Counted from the first letter of the stretch, positions 15,226-25,029 are shown. The stretch: 42,222 nt of DNA from OLB6 sp964493635 (GCA_964493635.1 CAZBOW010000020.1:1-42222); one strand, 5' to 3'. Notes: generated by a model not told the origin, from the sequence alone. A program made the numbers and translations.

Positions 15226-17345
15226 CAGATTGTGAGAATCTTGAACTCCACTCTCCGGTTCTGCTGGCGACCTTCCTCCGTGGAGTTCGTGGCAAGGGGC
15301 TTTCGTGCACCGTAGCCCACCGCTTTTAAGCGCTTGGCATCGATGCCATTTTGCACGAGGTATTCTCGCACGGAGTCAACACGGTCCTGCGAGAGCTTTT
15401 GATTGGCTGCCGATGACCCGACATTATCCGTGTGGCCAGACAGCTCAATGACGATCGTGGACGACTTCTTCATGAAGACAACAAGGCGGTCCAGTTCCGG
15501 CAGCGATTCGGGCCGCAGCACATGCTCCCCGGAGTCGAAGAAGAGGTTGTTCAGGCGGATGACTTCATTCTTGCGGACGGGGACCATCTTCAGATCACGC
15601 GTGATCTCGGTGTACGCCCCCAGACTCTGAGTACTGAGCTGGTCGCTGATGGGATAGTAGGCCTCACCGGCCGTTGCACGAAAGCCGTACAAGTCTCCGG
15701 CTGGCAACGCGATGGCGTACGAGCCGTCCTTCGGGGCCGATCGTGCCTGTCCCATGCCGATGCGTTTGGACAGACTCTCGTATTCCACCACTGCCGCAAT
15801 TGGCTGATTGGTTGTAGCATCCACCACCCGACCACGTACGAGCACCACGGGCTTGGGTTTGACACCCTCTGTTAGACGAATGCGGTAGATATCCGCACTG
15901 TTGTTGTCCGGATTTGTGGCACTCAGGTAGGCAAACTCTCCGTCGGCCGGTACGGTGAAGTAGGCATCCCAATCGGCAGTGTTGACCACTGGACCGAGAT
16001 TCTCCGGCTCTGTCCACGTTAGCCAGGTGTCATCCAACCGCCGAGTCATCCAGATATCCACACCACCATAGCCCTTGCGACCATCGGTTGCAAAGTACAT
16101 GGTTTCACCGTCGGCAGCCACAAACGGCGACATCTCATTTCCCCACGTGTTCACACTGGTGAGATTCACCGGCACGCTGAAACTTCCATCGCGCTGCCGC
16201 GTGGAGACGTAGAGGTCCTTTTCACCACGCGAGTCATCCCGTTCGATGGCCATGATTAGGCGCGTACCACTGGGATCAAGACACATCTCCGCAAACCGAT
16301 GGCGGTTGTAGTAATCGGCAATGCGCACATCGGATGGAATGGACCATCCTTGGCTCTCCCGATAGGATATCGATACGCCGCCGCCCTTGGGCCGGCCGTT
16401 AGGGTAATACGTGTTCCCCACCAGAACGGTGTTCAAGTCGGGGGTGATCGAGATCAGGTAGTTCGATCCTTCGTTGTTGAGGGGACGCCCTACATTCTGT
16501 GTTTTGCCCCACGTGCCGTCGGCCTGTTTCTCAGACACATAAATATCTTCCGTAGACGGACTACCAATGTTACCTGAGTATGGATAACGACCGATGTAGA
16601 GGAATCGTCCATCAGCCGTGATCACCGGGGAAAGATCTCCGCCGGTGGTGTTGACGTTTGGCCCAAGATTCTCGCGCGTGCCCTGCGTGGGATGGTTCGG
16701 GGCTAGCCGAATCGGATCTTGGGGCTGACGCACGATGAACGTCGCGTACTCGACCGCCACGGCACCTGCCACCGCCACACCGAACTCCCGTCCCAGCACG
16801 GCTGGCTGCTCAAATGAACCAATCGTGTAGCCGTTGATCCGGATGTTGACGGCTGTGCCGCGCTTTTGCACGACAATCGTGTTCCATGCAGAGTCCTTCT
16901 GGAGAACGTCGGTCGGTGTCCAATCCGATACGGCCTCGTAGAACCGCTGGCGCACTTGTGCGAGTTGATACTGACCATCGGCTCGGATCAATAACATTGT
17001 GTGATCATAGGCACCGGCTGATCCCCACGAGATGCCAAAACCATCCGTTGTGCGACCGCCTCTCCAGCGCAACCGAGCCTCGACGTCGAAGTCCTCCGTG
17101 AAGTCAACGAACAAGGGCGGAGCCGGAAGAAACCACGTACCACCACGCTGTTGGGAAATCACCAGGTAGCTGCTATCCAGCATGCGCGCTGCACCGTAGT
17201 GCCACTCCCCCGTCTGCCAGCGCTGATTTGCCCGCGAGTACTCCGCCGTGAAGCATTCGGGAAGCTCCTGTGAGCATACCACTAGCGGAGCCCACAGGAC
17301 CGGGATCATCACGACAAGAACCGCTTGGACTGCTCTACGAAACAT
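15225..17345 (-). CDS. PorE-like OmpA family protein with PD40 repeats and an N-terminal lectin-like domain
   Basis: This 706-residue protein has a signal peptide (residues 1-25). An N-terminal concanavalin-like domain of about residues 35-215 follows (FTEDFDVEARLRWRGG, GFGISWGSAG). WD40-like PD40 repeats lie at about 230-490 (GGDLSPVITADGRFLYIG, MSPFVAADGETMYFATDG). A carboxypeptidase-regulatory-like beta-sandwich is near 505-580 (VLVRGRVVDATTNQPIAAVV). The C-terminal OmpA peptidoglycan-binding domain spans about 595-706 (NLFFDSGEHVLRPESLPELD, ELSGHTDNVGS, NRRVEFKI). PorE of the T9SS has PD40, regulatory and OmpA domains in the same order but a TPR N-terminus instead of a lectin-like one. 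A periplasmic, cell-wall-tethered role in secretion or envelope organisation is inferred. It is coupled by a one-base overlap to the T9SS cargo candidate downstream. Confidence 0.85.
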   Translation of the reverse strand: MFRRAVQAVLVVMIPVLWAPLVVCSQELPECFTAEYSRANQRWQTGEWHYGAARMLDSSYLVISQQRGGTWFLPAPPLFVDFTEDFDVEARLRWRGGRTTDGFGISWGSAGAYDHTMLLIRADGQYQLAQVRQRFYEAVSDWTPTDVLQKDSAWNTIVVQKRGTAVNIRINGYTIGSFEQPAVLGREFGVAVAGAVAVEYATFIVRQPQDPIRLAPNHPTQGTRENLGPNVNTTGGDLSPVITADGRFLYIGRYPYSGNIGSPSTEDIYVSEKQADGTWGKTQNVGRPLNNEGSNYLISITPDLNTVLVGNTYYPNGRPKGGGVSISYRESQGWSIPSDVRIADYYNRHRFAEMCLDPSGTRLIMAIERDDSRGEKDLYVSTRQRDGSFSVPVNLTSVNTWGNEMSPFVAADGETMYFATDGRKGYGGVDIWMTRRLDDTWLTWTEPENLGPVVNTADWDAYFTVPADGEFAYLSATNPDNNSADIYRIRLTEGVKPKPVVLVRGRVVDATTNQPIAAVVEYESLSKRIGMGQARSAPKDGSYAIALPAGDLYGFRATAGEAYYPISDQLSTQSLGAYTEITRDLKMVPVRKNEVIRLNNLFFDSGEHVLRPESLPELDRLVVFMKKSSTIVIELSGHTDNVGSSAANQKLSQDRVDSVREYLVQNGIDAKRLKAVGYGARKPLATNSTEEGRQQNRRVEFKILTI

Positions 17346-17360
17346 TGTGCTCCAGTGGAA

Positions 17361-19253
17361 TCATTCGAGGTACGTGTACCCGTACAACCCTGAACGGTAG
17401 ATGGCCAAGAATTCCTTACCCTGCTGAGCCGTGATGCGACCCTCTTTGACCGATTGACTCACCCACGTTTCCATCGTGCGGACCAGTTTCTTGGCGTCGA
17501 ACTGCACGTAATCCAGGACGTCGGCGACGGTTTCACCATCGATCACCTGGGTGATCTCATAACCGCGCTCCGTGCATGTGACGTGAACGGCATTGGTATC
17601 ACCGAACAGGTTGTGCAAATCCCCAAGGATCTCTTGATACGCCCCCACGAGGAACGCACCGATGTAGTATGGAGTTCCGGGTTCGAACGTGTGCAGTGGC
17701 AACGTCCGCCGCGGATCTCCCATCCCAATGAAGTGGTCAACCTTTCCATCGGAGTCGCAGGTGATGTCCTGCAACGTTCCGAGGTGCGTTGGTTTTTCGG
17801 TCAGCCGATGAATTGGCATGATGGGAAAGAGTTGGTCGATGGCCCATGAGTCCGGCAGCGACTGAAACAGCGAAAAATTGCAGAAGTACTTGTCGGCAAG
17901 CATCCGCGGAAGCTGTTGCAGCTCTTCCGGGGCATTCTTCATCCCCGACGAGAGTTCGGCAATCTTCAGCGCAACGGACCAATAGAGCTTTTCGGTTTTG
18001 GCTCGGGTGTTGAGATCAAGTACGCCAAGGCTGAAACGGTCGAGCGCCTCTTCGCGAAGTTGCTGGGCGTCGTGCCACGACTCGATCATTGTGCGCGTAG
18101 ACACCGAAGCCAGGATCTCCGAGAGTTCCACAACGATCTCGTGTTCGTCAGTGCCTAAGGCGTCGGTTCCCGTCCAGCGCGGAACCGACGTTGTTTCGAG
18201 AACATCGAAGATGAGAATCGAGTGATGGGCCGTTAACGCCCGGCCCGATTCCGTGATGATGTGAGGGTGCGGTAGCTCATGTTTTGTGGCAGCGTCAACA
18301 AGGGTTGCCACGGCATCGTTAGCGTACTCTTGGATGGCATAGTTGATGCTGGAGGTCATCAGTGTTCGGGAACCATCGTAGTCAACCCCCAGACCGCCAC
18401 CGATATCCACAAAATCCACGTTACAGCCGCGTTTCATCAGCTGCACGTAGAACTGCGCAACCTCACGCAAGCCAGACTTGATCTTCCGAATGTTGGTGAT
18501 TTGGGAACCAAGGTGGAAGTGGATCAGACGGATGCAGTCGAGCATATTCTCCTGCTCGGCGTAGTCGACGGCCGCCACCAGTTCGGAAGCATTCAATCCA
18601 AATTTTGACTTATCACCGCCCGAGTCTTCCCACTTTCCGGACCCCGACGCAGTGAGCTTAATGCGAATTCCGACGTTCGGGCGAACATCGATCCGTTTGG
18701 CGACGTGATTAATGAGCTTCAGCTCCGCGAGTTTTTCCACCACAAGGTAGATACGCTTCCCCATTTTCTGGGCCAGCAACGCCAGCTCAATGTAGTCCTC
18801 GTCCTTGTAGCCATTGCAGATAATCAGGGCGTCGGGATTATCCATAACGGCCAAGACGGCATGGAGTTCTGGTTTCGAGCCGGCCTCAAGTCCAATGTTG
18901 AACCGCTTGCCGTGGCGAACAAGTTCTTCGACCACGGGACGCTGTTGGTTGACCTTGATCGGATAGACACAGTAGTATTTGCCCGTGTAGCCGTACTCGT
19001 CCGAGGCTTTGTCGAAGCAACCGGAGAGTTTCTCAATGCGATCGTCCAGAATATCGGGAAACCGGACTAAGACCGGCAACGACACATCTCGGATCCCTAG
19101 TTCATCAACCAGTTCCTTGAGATCGACGCTGCATCCGGCACTTTTGCGCGGTGAAACCGCCACATTCCCCTTCTCATTGATCGAGAAGTAGTTAATGCCC
19201 CATCCGGGGACGTTGTAGAGCTCGAGGGAATCCTCGATGCGCCATTTCCGCAT
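17361..19253 (-). CDS. speA: Biosynthetic arginine decarboxylase
   Basis: SpeA is a PLP enzyme that decarboxylates arginine to agmatine, the first step of one route to putrescine and spermidine. The 630-residue length fits the family. Seen features are the PLP lysine region (YCVYPIKVNQQRPVVEEL, about residues 95-112), HFHLGSQITNIR, the GGGLGVDYDGSRT glycine motif, ESGRALTAHHS and the C-terminal active-site segment VTCTERGYEITQVIDG. The start ATG at 19253 lies behind a purine-rich GGAGAG and 41 bases after a TAnnTTTG element. It is divergent from fur across 71 bases, and the PorE-like gene begins 15 bases after its stop, so the three minus-strand genes may be co-transcribed. Agmatine deiminase or agmatinase partners are not in this window. 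Confidence 0.96.
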   Translation of the reverse strand: MRKWRIEDSLELYNVPGWGINYFSINEKGNVAVSPRKSAGCSVDLKELVDELGIRDVSLPVLVRFPDILDDRIEKLSGCFDKASDEYGYTGKYYCVYPIKVNQQRPVVEELVRHGKRFNIGLEAGSKPELHAVLAVMDNPDALIICNGYKDEDYIELALLAQKMGKRIYLVVEKLAELKLINHVAKRIDVRPNVGIRIKLTASGSGKWEDSGGDKSKFGLNASELVAAVDYAEQENMLDCIRLIHFHLGSQITNIRKIKSGLREVAQFYVQLMKRGCNVDFVDIGGGLGVDYDGSRTLMTSSINYAIQEYANDAVATLVDAATKHELPHPHIITESGRALTAHHSILIFDVLETTSVPRWTGTDALGTDEHEIVVELSEILASVSTRTMIESWHDAQQLREEALDRFSLGVLDLNTRAKTEKLYWSVALKIAELSSGMKNAPEELQQLPRMLADKYFCNFSLFQSLPDSWAIDQLFPIMPIHRLTEKPTHLGTLQDITCDSDGKVDHFIGMGDPRRTLPLHTFEPGTPYYIGAFLVGAYQEILGDLHNLFGDTNAVHVTCTERGYEITQVIDGETVADVLDYVQFDAKKLVRTMETWVSQSVKEGRITAQQGKEFLAIYRSGLYGYTYLE

Positions 19254-19293
19254 AGGCGGACTCTCCGTGGAAAAATTGATGGACGTGAAGGGG

Positions 19294-19301
19294 CAAAAGT
19301 A
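19294..19301 (-). promoter_or_regulatory. Candidate -7 promoter element for speA
   Basis: The minus strand reads TACTTTTG, an exact TAnnTTTG match, ending 40 bases before the speA ATG in the speA-fur divergent region. It lies just 8 bases from the matching fur element on the other strand, so the two promoters would be back to back. Confidence 0.45.
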
Positions 19302-19309
19302 CGGAAGTC

Positions 19310-19317
19310 TATATTTG
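19310..19317 (+). promoter_or_regulatory. Candidate -7 promoter element for fur
   Basis: TATATTTG matches the Bacteroidota -7 consensus TAnnTTTG exactly and ends 7 bases before the fur ATG. A start of transcription at normal distance would coincide with the start codon, giving a leaderless message. A TTG at 19276-19278 is farther away than the usual -33 spacing. Confidence 0.45.
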
Positions 19318-19324
19318 CTGCCCT

Positions 19325-19792
19325 ATGGCTTCTTTGACCCAGATCGATGATCTCAAGCAACAGTTCTCCGATTTCCTTCGGCGAAAGAAGTATCGCATCA
19401 CCCAGGAGCGTATCAATATCCTGGACCGGATTGCCGAAATCGACGATCATTTTTCGGCCGACGAGCTGTATCTGCACATGAATGCGCAGGGGGATAAGGT
19501 CTCGCGCGCAACCATCTACTCCACGCTGGACTTGCTGACACAATGCTCGATTTTGACGAAACACCGATTCCAAGGCGAGAGTGCCCACTTTGAACTCTCC
19601 TCGCGGATGCCCCACCACGACCACCTCATCTGCACCGAATGTGGCAGGATTGTGGAGTTTCGTGAAGAGTCGATCGACACAATTCGCGATCGTGTCGCCG
19701 ATCGTCTCGGGTTTCGGCCTCAACATCACTCACTGCAAATCTTCGCCGTGTGTCACAGTCCAACGACGTGTGTCCACAATACTGCTGAATAA
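19325..19792 (+). CDS. fur: Fur family metal-responsive transcriptional regulator
   Basis: This 155-residue Fur/PerR-type regulator has an N-terminal winged helix (YRITQERINILDRI, then VSRATIYSTLDLL as the recognition helix) and a C-terminal dimerisation domain with metal ligands. Visible ligands are HHDHLICTECG with its CxxC structural zinc pair, plus a second, wider-spaced Cys pair near the C-terminus (CHSPTTC). It represses target genes when loaded with iron, or in PerR with iron or manganese. Sequence alone does not decide between Fur, PerR and Zur. It is divergent from speA and 38 bases upstream of topA. No clear Fur-box palindrome was seen in the 71-base promoter region. Confidence 0.92.
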   Translation: MASLTQIDDLKQQFSDFLRRKKYRITQERINILDRIAEIDDHFSADELYLHMNAQGDKVSRATIYSTLDLLTQCSILTKHRFQGESAHFELSSRMPHHDHLICTECGRIVEFREESIDTIRDRVADRLGFRPQHHSLQIFAVCHSPTTCVHNTAE

Positions 19793-19830
19793 CCTCTGAA
19801 CACCGGACATCCACCGCCGATCGGCACCGT

Positions 19831-22340
19831 ATGAAACATCTCGTAATCGTTGAGTCGCCTTCGAAGGCAAAGACCATTCAGAAGTACCTCGGCTCCGACT
19901 ACGTGGTCACGTCGTGCATGGGCCACATTCGCGACCTGCCCGGCAATGACAAAGCCATCGATATCGCCAACAACTTCACACCTGTCTACGAGATCAACGA
20001 AGACAAGAAGAAGGTCGTTGCCGAGCTGAAGAAACAAGCCAAGAGTGCCGATACCGTGTGGCTGGCAAGCGACGAAGACCGAGAAGGAGAGGCCATCGCC
20101 TGGCACCTGTTTGAAGCCCTCGACCTCGATGCATCAAAGACCCGTCGGATTGTCTTCCACGAGATTACCAAGCCGGCGATTCTTCGTGCGATCGAGCACC
20201 CACGCTCCATCGACAAAGCCTTAGTGGATGCTCAACAAGCGCGCAGAGTCTTAGACCGGCTTGTTGGATACGGACTTTCTCCAGTGCTCTGGCGCAAGGT
20301 GCAGCGCAACCTCTCTGCCGGTCGCGTACAGTCGGTTGCTGTTCGACTGGTGGCGGAGCGCGAACGAGAGATCCAGGCTTTTACGGCCAGCAGTCAGTTT
20401 CGCCTTCAAGCCCAGTTTATTGTAGATGGCAAGGCCGTACTTGCAGAGCTTCCGCAGCGTTTCGATACCGAGGAACAGGCGCGCAGTTTCCTGGAACGAT
20501 GCATCGGTGCCACGTACCACGTATCAGCACTCGAAACAAAACCGGCGAGGAAGCGGCCATCAGCCCCCTTCACCACATCAACACTGCAACAGGAGGCCTC
20601 TCGAAAGCTTGGCTACTCGCTGTCGCGAACGATGAAACTGGCGCAGGATCTGTACGAAGCAGGTCATATCACCTACATGCGTACCGACTCGGTAAATCTC
20701 TCGGAGTTGGCCATTACAGCGATCGCTTCGATGGTGACCGCCGAGTATGGCGCCAGGTATGCCCAGCCCAAGAACTTCACAACGAAGGTTGCCTCGGCTC
20801 AAGAAGCCCACGAGGCGATTCGCCCCACCGATGCTACGCTGCGACGTGCCGGCACAACCGAGGCTCACGTTCGGCTGTATGATCTGATCTGGAAGCGAAC
20901 AATTGCCTCGCAGATGGCTGAAGCGGAGTTAGAGAAGACGATTGCGACCATTGGTATCTCGACGGTACCCGATACCTTGACCGCCACGGGTGAAGTTCTG
21001 CTGTTCGATGGCTTTCTCAAGGTATATATGGAGTCCAGCGACGACGATGCCGACGGTTCCGATGGGGGTTCCGATGGCAGCTCGGACAGTGGTGATGCGA
21101 AGATCCTACCACCTCTCCACGTTGGTCAGGCTCTAGACCTCGAGACAATGAGTGCCACCGAGAAGTACCAGCGACCCCCTGCTCGATACACGGAGGCATC
21201 GCTCGTGAAAAAGTTGGAAGAGCTGGGGATCGGACGACCGTCCACCTATGCACCAACGATCTCCACAATTCAAGCACGGAACTACGTTGTCAAAGAAGAT
21301 CGTGACGGCTGGAAGCGTCAGGTGCGGTCGTTGCATCTGCGGGATTCACAGATCACCCGCAACGTTGAAACGGAGAACACGGGAGCCGAGCGGAATAAGT
21401 TATTCCCCACCGACATTGGTCTGGTTGTCACCGACTTCCTGCTGAAGCACTTTGACGGCATCATGGACTACCACTTCACGGCCAACGTGGAGAAACAGTT
21501 CGACGAGATTGCAGCTGGCAATCGAGACTGGACGGAAATGATCGGGTCGTTTTATGGTCCGTTCAAAGAGGACGTCGATCGTACATCCGAAACGGCAGAG
21601 CGTCAAAGCGGTGAGCGACTCTTGGGTGTCGATCCGACATCTGGGAAAAACGTCTACGCCCGTCTGGCGCGGTACGGTCCGATTGCCCAGATTGGCGATG
21701 CCGACGACGAACAGAAAAAGATGAAGGGACTTCCGGGCCAGTTCTCCATCGAAACGATCACGCTGGAAGATGCCCTGGAGCTGTTCCGGTTTCCAAAGGT
21801 GGTAGGCGACCTTGATGGCAAGCCCCTCATTGTGAAACTCGGCAGGTTCGGACCATTCATCGATCACGATGGCACGTTTGCGTCCATTCCCAAGGAAGAA
21901 GATCCGCTCACGGTCACGGCTCAGCGCGCCGAGGAGCTCATTCGCCTCCGCCGACAGGCCATTGCCGAACGAACACTTCGAGAGTTCGATGAAGACGCAG
22001 ATCTGAAAATTCTCAAGGGTCGGTGGGGTCCGTTTATCTCCTTTGGAAAGCGAAACATTCGTCTTCCAAAAGATGCGGACGTAGCCACGCTGACCTATGC
22101 CGACGTAATGCAGATCGTTGATCAGGACGATCAACGCACGGCAACGCCGGCAGCCAAAAAAGCGGCAGCCAAAAAAGCGGCAACCGAGAAAACGGCAACG
22201 AAAGCTGTGAAGAAGAAGGCNNNNNNNNNNNNNNNNNNNNNNNNNNNNNNNNNNNNNNNNNNNNNNNNNNNNNNNNNNNNNNNNNNNNNNNNNNNNNNNN
22301 NNNNNNNNNNNNNNNNNNNNCGACAACACCAAAGGACTGA
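19831..22340 (+). CDS. topA: DNA topoisomerase I, C-terminal tail broken by an assembly gap
   Basis: This type IA topoisomerase relaxes negative supercoils. The Toprim domain starts at the N-terminus (MKHLVIVESPSKAKTIQKYL, with ASDEDREGEAIAWHL). The core has SAGRVQSVAVRLV, and the catalytic Tyr lies in TYMRTDSVNLS. The IGRPSTYAPTIS motif is also present. There is an acidic Ser/Gly/Asp-rich insert near residues 403-422. The C-terminus has Toprim-Crpt-type repeats (NVYARLARYGPIAQIG, VKLGRFGPFIDHDG, LKGRWGPFISFGKRNIRLP) instead of tetracysteine zinc fingers, then a Lys/Ala-rich tail in 15-base repeats. That tail runs into a 100-N gap at 22221-22320. After the gap one frame gives TTPKD and a stop at 22338-22340, taken as the real end, 7 bases before the converging glnN. 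Confidence 0.93.
22150..22320. repeat. Lys/Ala-coding repeat tract and 100-N gap at the topA 3' end
   Basis: Bases 22150-22220 contain degenerate repeats of a unit like gcagccaaaaaagcg, which encodes AAKKA in topA. The 100-N run at 22221-22320 follows directly, and its flanks do not overlap. More copies of the repeat are probably missing here. Confidence 0.75.
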
Positions 22341-22347
22341 GAGCCCC

Positions 22348-24504
22348 CTACTTCACAAACAGCATTTCCCGATAGCCAGGCAGCGGCCACGTTTCATACG
22401 AGCATACCCGTTCCAGCCGGTCGACGCTGCGACGCAGAGCGTTCAACGCCGGCAAGACACGTTCCCGCATGTGCAACGACTTGGAGTGGAGATCATCGCC
22501 GCCGAGGTCCATGTTCCGTGAGCGCAACACTTCAAGGGCCTCATAGAATTCATCGAAGAGAACCTGGAGTGTTTCGATTCGATGCTGCACGCCCTTGGAT
22601 CCAACCGACTGGACCTGTACCGCCTGATTCAGGGACGCAAGAACGCTCGGCAGAATTTGGGTCTGGGCCAGCCACTCTGCCGTTTCACCTTCAATGTTGA
22701 CCTTCTTGAAGTACTGGTCGAGGAAGATCTCATGGCGTGCCTCCAGTTCGCGCTTGGACAGCACGGCGAACCGCTCGAACACTGCAACGTTTTTCTCGTC
22801 AAGGAGTCGGTCGTAGGCATCCAGTGACGTTTGGAGACGCAGCAGCCCTCGCCGCTCGGCCTCCTGTTGCCACTCCTCTGAGTATCCGTCGCCATTGAAC
22901 ACGATACGCGAATGCTGCGTGTAGGATTCACGAAGCACATCGTGCAGAGCGGCCTCGAACGTCTTTTTCTTCTTCATCCTGGCCTCGACGTCCAACCGCA
23001 GATCGTCGATCGATTCGGCAACAATCGTATTCAAGACCGTGATCGGAAACGACACCGATTGATCAGACCCAACAGCCCGGAACTCGAACTTGTTTCCCGT
23101 AAAGGCAAAGGGTGAGGTTCGGTTGCGGTCCCCGGAGTGCAACGGAATCGGCGGCAGCACGGGAGTCCCCAGCCCCAACAGACCCGATGCACGCTTGGTT
23201 GTTGTACTGCCACTGACCACTTGCGAAAACACATTGGTGAGCTCGTCGCCGAGGAAAATCGACATAATCGCCGGAGGGGCTTCATTGGCCCCCAGACGGT
23301 GGTCATTCGAGGCTGAAGCCACACTGGCACGGAGCAAATCCTGATGACGGTCGACGGCCCGCAACACGGCACAGCAGAAGAAGAGGAAGACCATGTTTTC
23401 GCGCGGCGTTTCACCGGGCTCCAGCAGATTCATTCCCGAGTCCGTCGCAATCGACCAGTTAACATGTTTCCCTGAGCCATTGATGCCCGCAAACGGCTTC
23501 TCGTGGGTAAGACACATCAAACCATACGACCGCGCCGTATTGCGCAACACTTGCATGGTCAGCTGCTGGTGGTCGGCAGCGATATTGGCCTCTTCGAACA
23601 TCGGAGCGATCTCATACTGTCCAGGTGCCACCTCGTTATGACGTGTCTTGACTGGAATGCCCAGTGCGTAGAGCTGATGCTCGACGTCGGTGAGGTACGT
23701 CAAAATCCTGGTTGGAATCGAGCCGAAGTAGTGATCTTCAAGTTCCTGTCCCCGCGGTGGTCGTGCACCAAACAGTGTCCGACCCGTCATCAACAGGTCC
23801 GGACGACGCATTGCAAACTCTTCGTCGACAAGGAAGAACTCTTGCTCAACACCTACCGTGCTCATCACCTTTGTCACGTGCGGAAGGTCGAACATCGTCA
23901 ATGCCTTCATCGCTGCGGCACTCACGGCATGAATCGATCGCAGCAACGGCGTCTTGAGGTCCAAGGCTTCCCCCGTGAACGACGCAAAGGCCGTTGGAAT
24001 ACACAACGTCGCACCGTTGGGATGTCGAACGATGAAGGCTGGCGACGTTGGATCCCACGCGGTGTATCCCCGTGCTTCGAACGTCTGCCGCAGGCCACCA
24101 CTCGGGAAACTTGATGCGTCGGGTTCCCCCTGAATCAGCTCGCTTCCGGAGAAATGGGAAATTGCCGTGCCGTTTTGTGTCGGCAACACGAAGGACTCAT
24201 GCTTTTCAGCTGTCGCACCGGTAAGGGGCTGAAACCAGTGTGAGTAATGCGTTGCACCCTTCTCCATAGCCCATGTCTTCATTGCCAACGCCACCGTATC
24301 GGCAATCGCTGGATCAATGGCTGTGCCACGCTGGATCGTTGCCTGAAGAGACTTCCACGTAGGCTTGCTCAGCTGTTGACGGAGCTCTTCCAACGTGAGC
24401 ACGTCACTGGCGAATACTTCTCCAACCACATCCGACGGCGTGGGGGTTGGTAGTCCATCAAAGCGCCAGTTACGGGCAGCGGAAACCACATCAAATCGTT
24501 GCAT
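22348..24504 (-). CDS. glnN: Glutamine synthetase type III
   Basis: GSIII forms glutamine from glutamate, ammonia and ATP as a dodecamer; this type is common in Bacteroidota and cyanobacteria. About 718 residues are predicted, near the usual 700-730. Seen features include VGVEQEFFLVDEEFA with metal-binding Glu, GQYEIAPMFEEANIA, the ATP-site region HEKPFAGINGSGKHVNWS and RTSPFAFTGNKFEFRAVGS. The start MQRFDVVSAARNW at 24504 is preferred because GAGGA precedes it and the protein aligns with family N-termini. An in-frame GTG at 24534 would add ten residues. An Lrp/AsnC regulator lies 38 bases upstream on the same strand, which suggests amino-acid-responsive control. It converges on topA with 7 bases between. 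Confidence 0.95.
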   Translation of the reverse strand: MQRFDVVSAARNWRFDGLPTPTPSDVVGEVFASDVLTLEELRQQLSKPTWKSLQATIQRGTAIDPAIADTVALAMKTWAMEKGATHYSHWFQPLTGATAEKHESFVLPTQNGTAISHFSGSELIQGEPDASSFPSGGLRQTFEARGYTAWDPTSPAFIVRHPNGATLCIPTAFASFTGEALDLKTPLLRSIHAVSAAAMKALTMFDLPHVTKVMSTVGVEQEFFLVDEEFAMRRPDLLMTGRTLFGARPPRGQELEDHYFGSIPTRILTYLTDVEHQLYALGIPVKTRHNEVAPGQYEIAPMFEEANIAADHQQLTMQVLRNTARSYGLMCLTHEKPFAGINGSGKHVNWSIATDSGMNLLEPGETPRENMVFLFFCCAVLRAVDRHQDLLRASVASASNDHRLGANEAPPAIMSIFLGDELTNVFSQVVSGSTTTKRASGLLGLGTPVLPPIPLHSGDRNRTSPFAFTGNKFEFRAVGSDQSVSFPITVLNTIVAESIDDLRLDVEARMKKKKTFEAALHDVLRESYTQHSRIVFNGDGYSEEWQQEAERRGLLRLQTSLDAYDRLLDEKNVAVFERFAVLSKRELEARHEIFLDQYFKKVNIEGETAEWLAQTQILPSVLASLNQAVQVQSVGSKGVQHRIETLQVLFDEFYEALEVLRSRNMDLGGDDLHSKSLHMRERVLPALNALRRSVDRLERVCSYETWPLPGYREMLFVK

Positions 24505-24542
24505 GACATCCTCGGAGGTAATACGTGGTAGCACAGTTCATG

Positions 24543-24998
24543 TTAGATGACCGACGGTAGGGCAATTTGTAGGTGCTCCTTGTGCGTGCTCAGCACAACG
24601 TTGGTGTGGGTACGCGTAACACCCTTCCAGCGTTGGATGGTACTTAGGAGGAGTTCGAGAGCATCGGTAGTTGGCACACGCACCTTCAGCACGTGAGAAG
24701 CCGTCCCGGTGATGGCATGGACTTCGAGAATCTCCGATCGGAGTCGACACTGCTTTCGGAAGGCGTCGTAGGCCATGCTGTTTTCCATATCTACGAAGAT
24801 GAAGGCTGTTACATCGTAGCCGCAGGCTTTCGCATCTAACACGGCGTGGTAGCCCGTGATGGTACCACTCGCCTCGAGCTTCCGCACGTGATCACTCACC
24901 GTGGGCACAGAAGTGCCAACCATGTCCGCAATCTCGCTCAAGCTTAATCGAGCGTTATCTTGCAACAGCTGGCATATCTTGCGGTCGAGATCTTTCAC
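24543..24998 (-). CDS. Lrp/AsnC family transcriptional regulator
   Basis: This 151-residue protein starts at GTG (MKDLDRKICQLLQDNARLSL). It has the AsnC winged helix (SEIADMVGTSVPTVSDHVRKLEASGTI, split here by family convention) and a C-terminal RAM ligand-binding domain (VTAFIFVDME, VHAITGTASHVLKVRVPT). Members sense amino acids and bind DNA as dimers to octamers. Its position directly before glnN implies control of glutamine synthesis and probably its own operon. The divergent 55-base region shared with mtgA contains an inverted repeat that could be its operator. Confidence 0.92.
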   Translation of the reverse strand: MKDLDRKICQLLQDNARLSLSEIADMVGTSVPTVSDHVRKLEASGTITGYHAVLDAKACGYDVTAFIFVDMENSMAYDAFRKQCRLRSEILEVHAITGTASHVLKVRVPTTDALELLLSTIQRWKGVTRTHTNVVLSTHKEHLQIALPSVI

Positions 24999-25029
24999 CG
25001 TGCCGTATCGTAATCGTGGAAATACCCGG

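Noticed and set aside
22338..22350. Intrinsic terminator between topA and glnN
   Set aside because: Only 7 bases separate the genes and no GC-rich hairpin with a U tract is visible.
22360..22620. Continuation of topA past the gap to 22521
   Set aside because: That frame is antisense to glnN; another frame gives a short end with a stop at 22338-22340.
24505..24534. GTG start of glnN at 24534
   Set aside because: The ATG at 24504 has a GAGGA upstream and fits the family N-terminus better.
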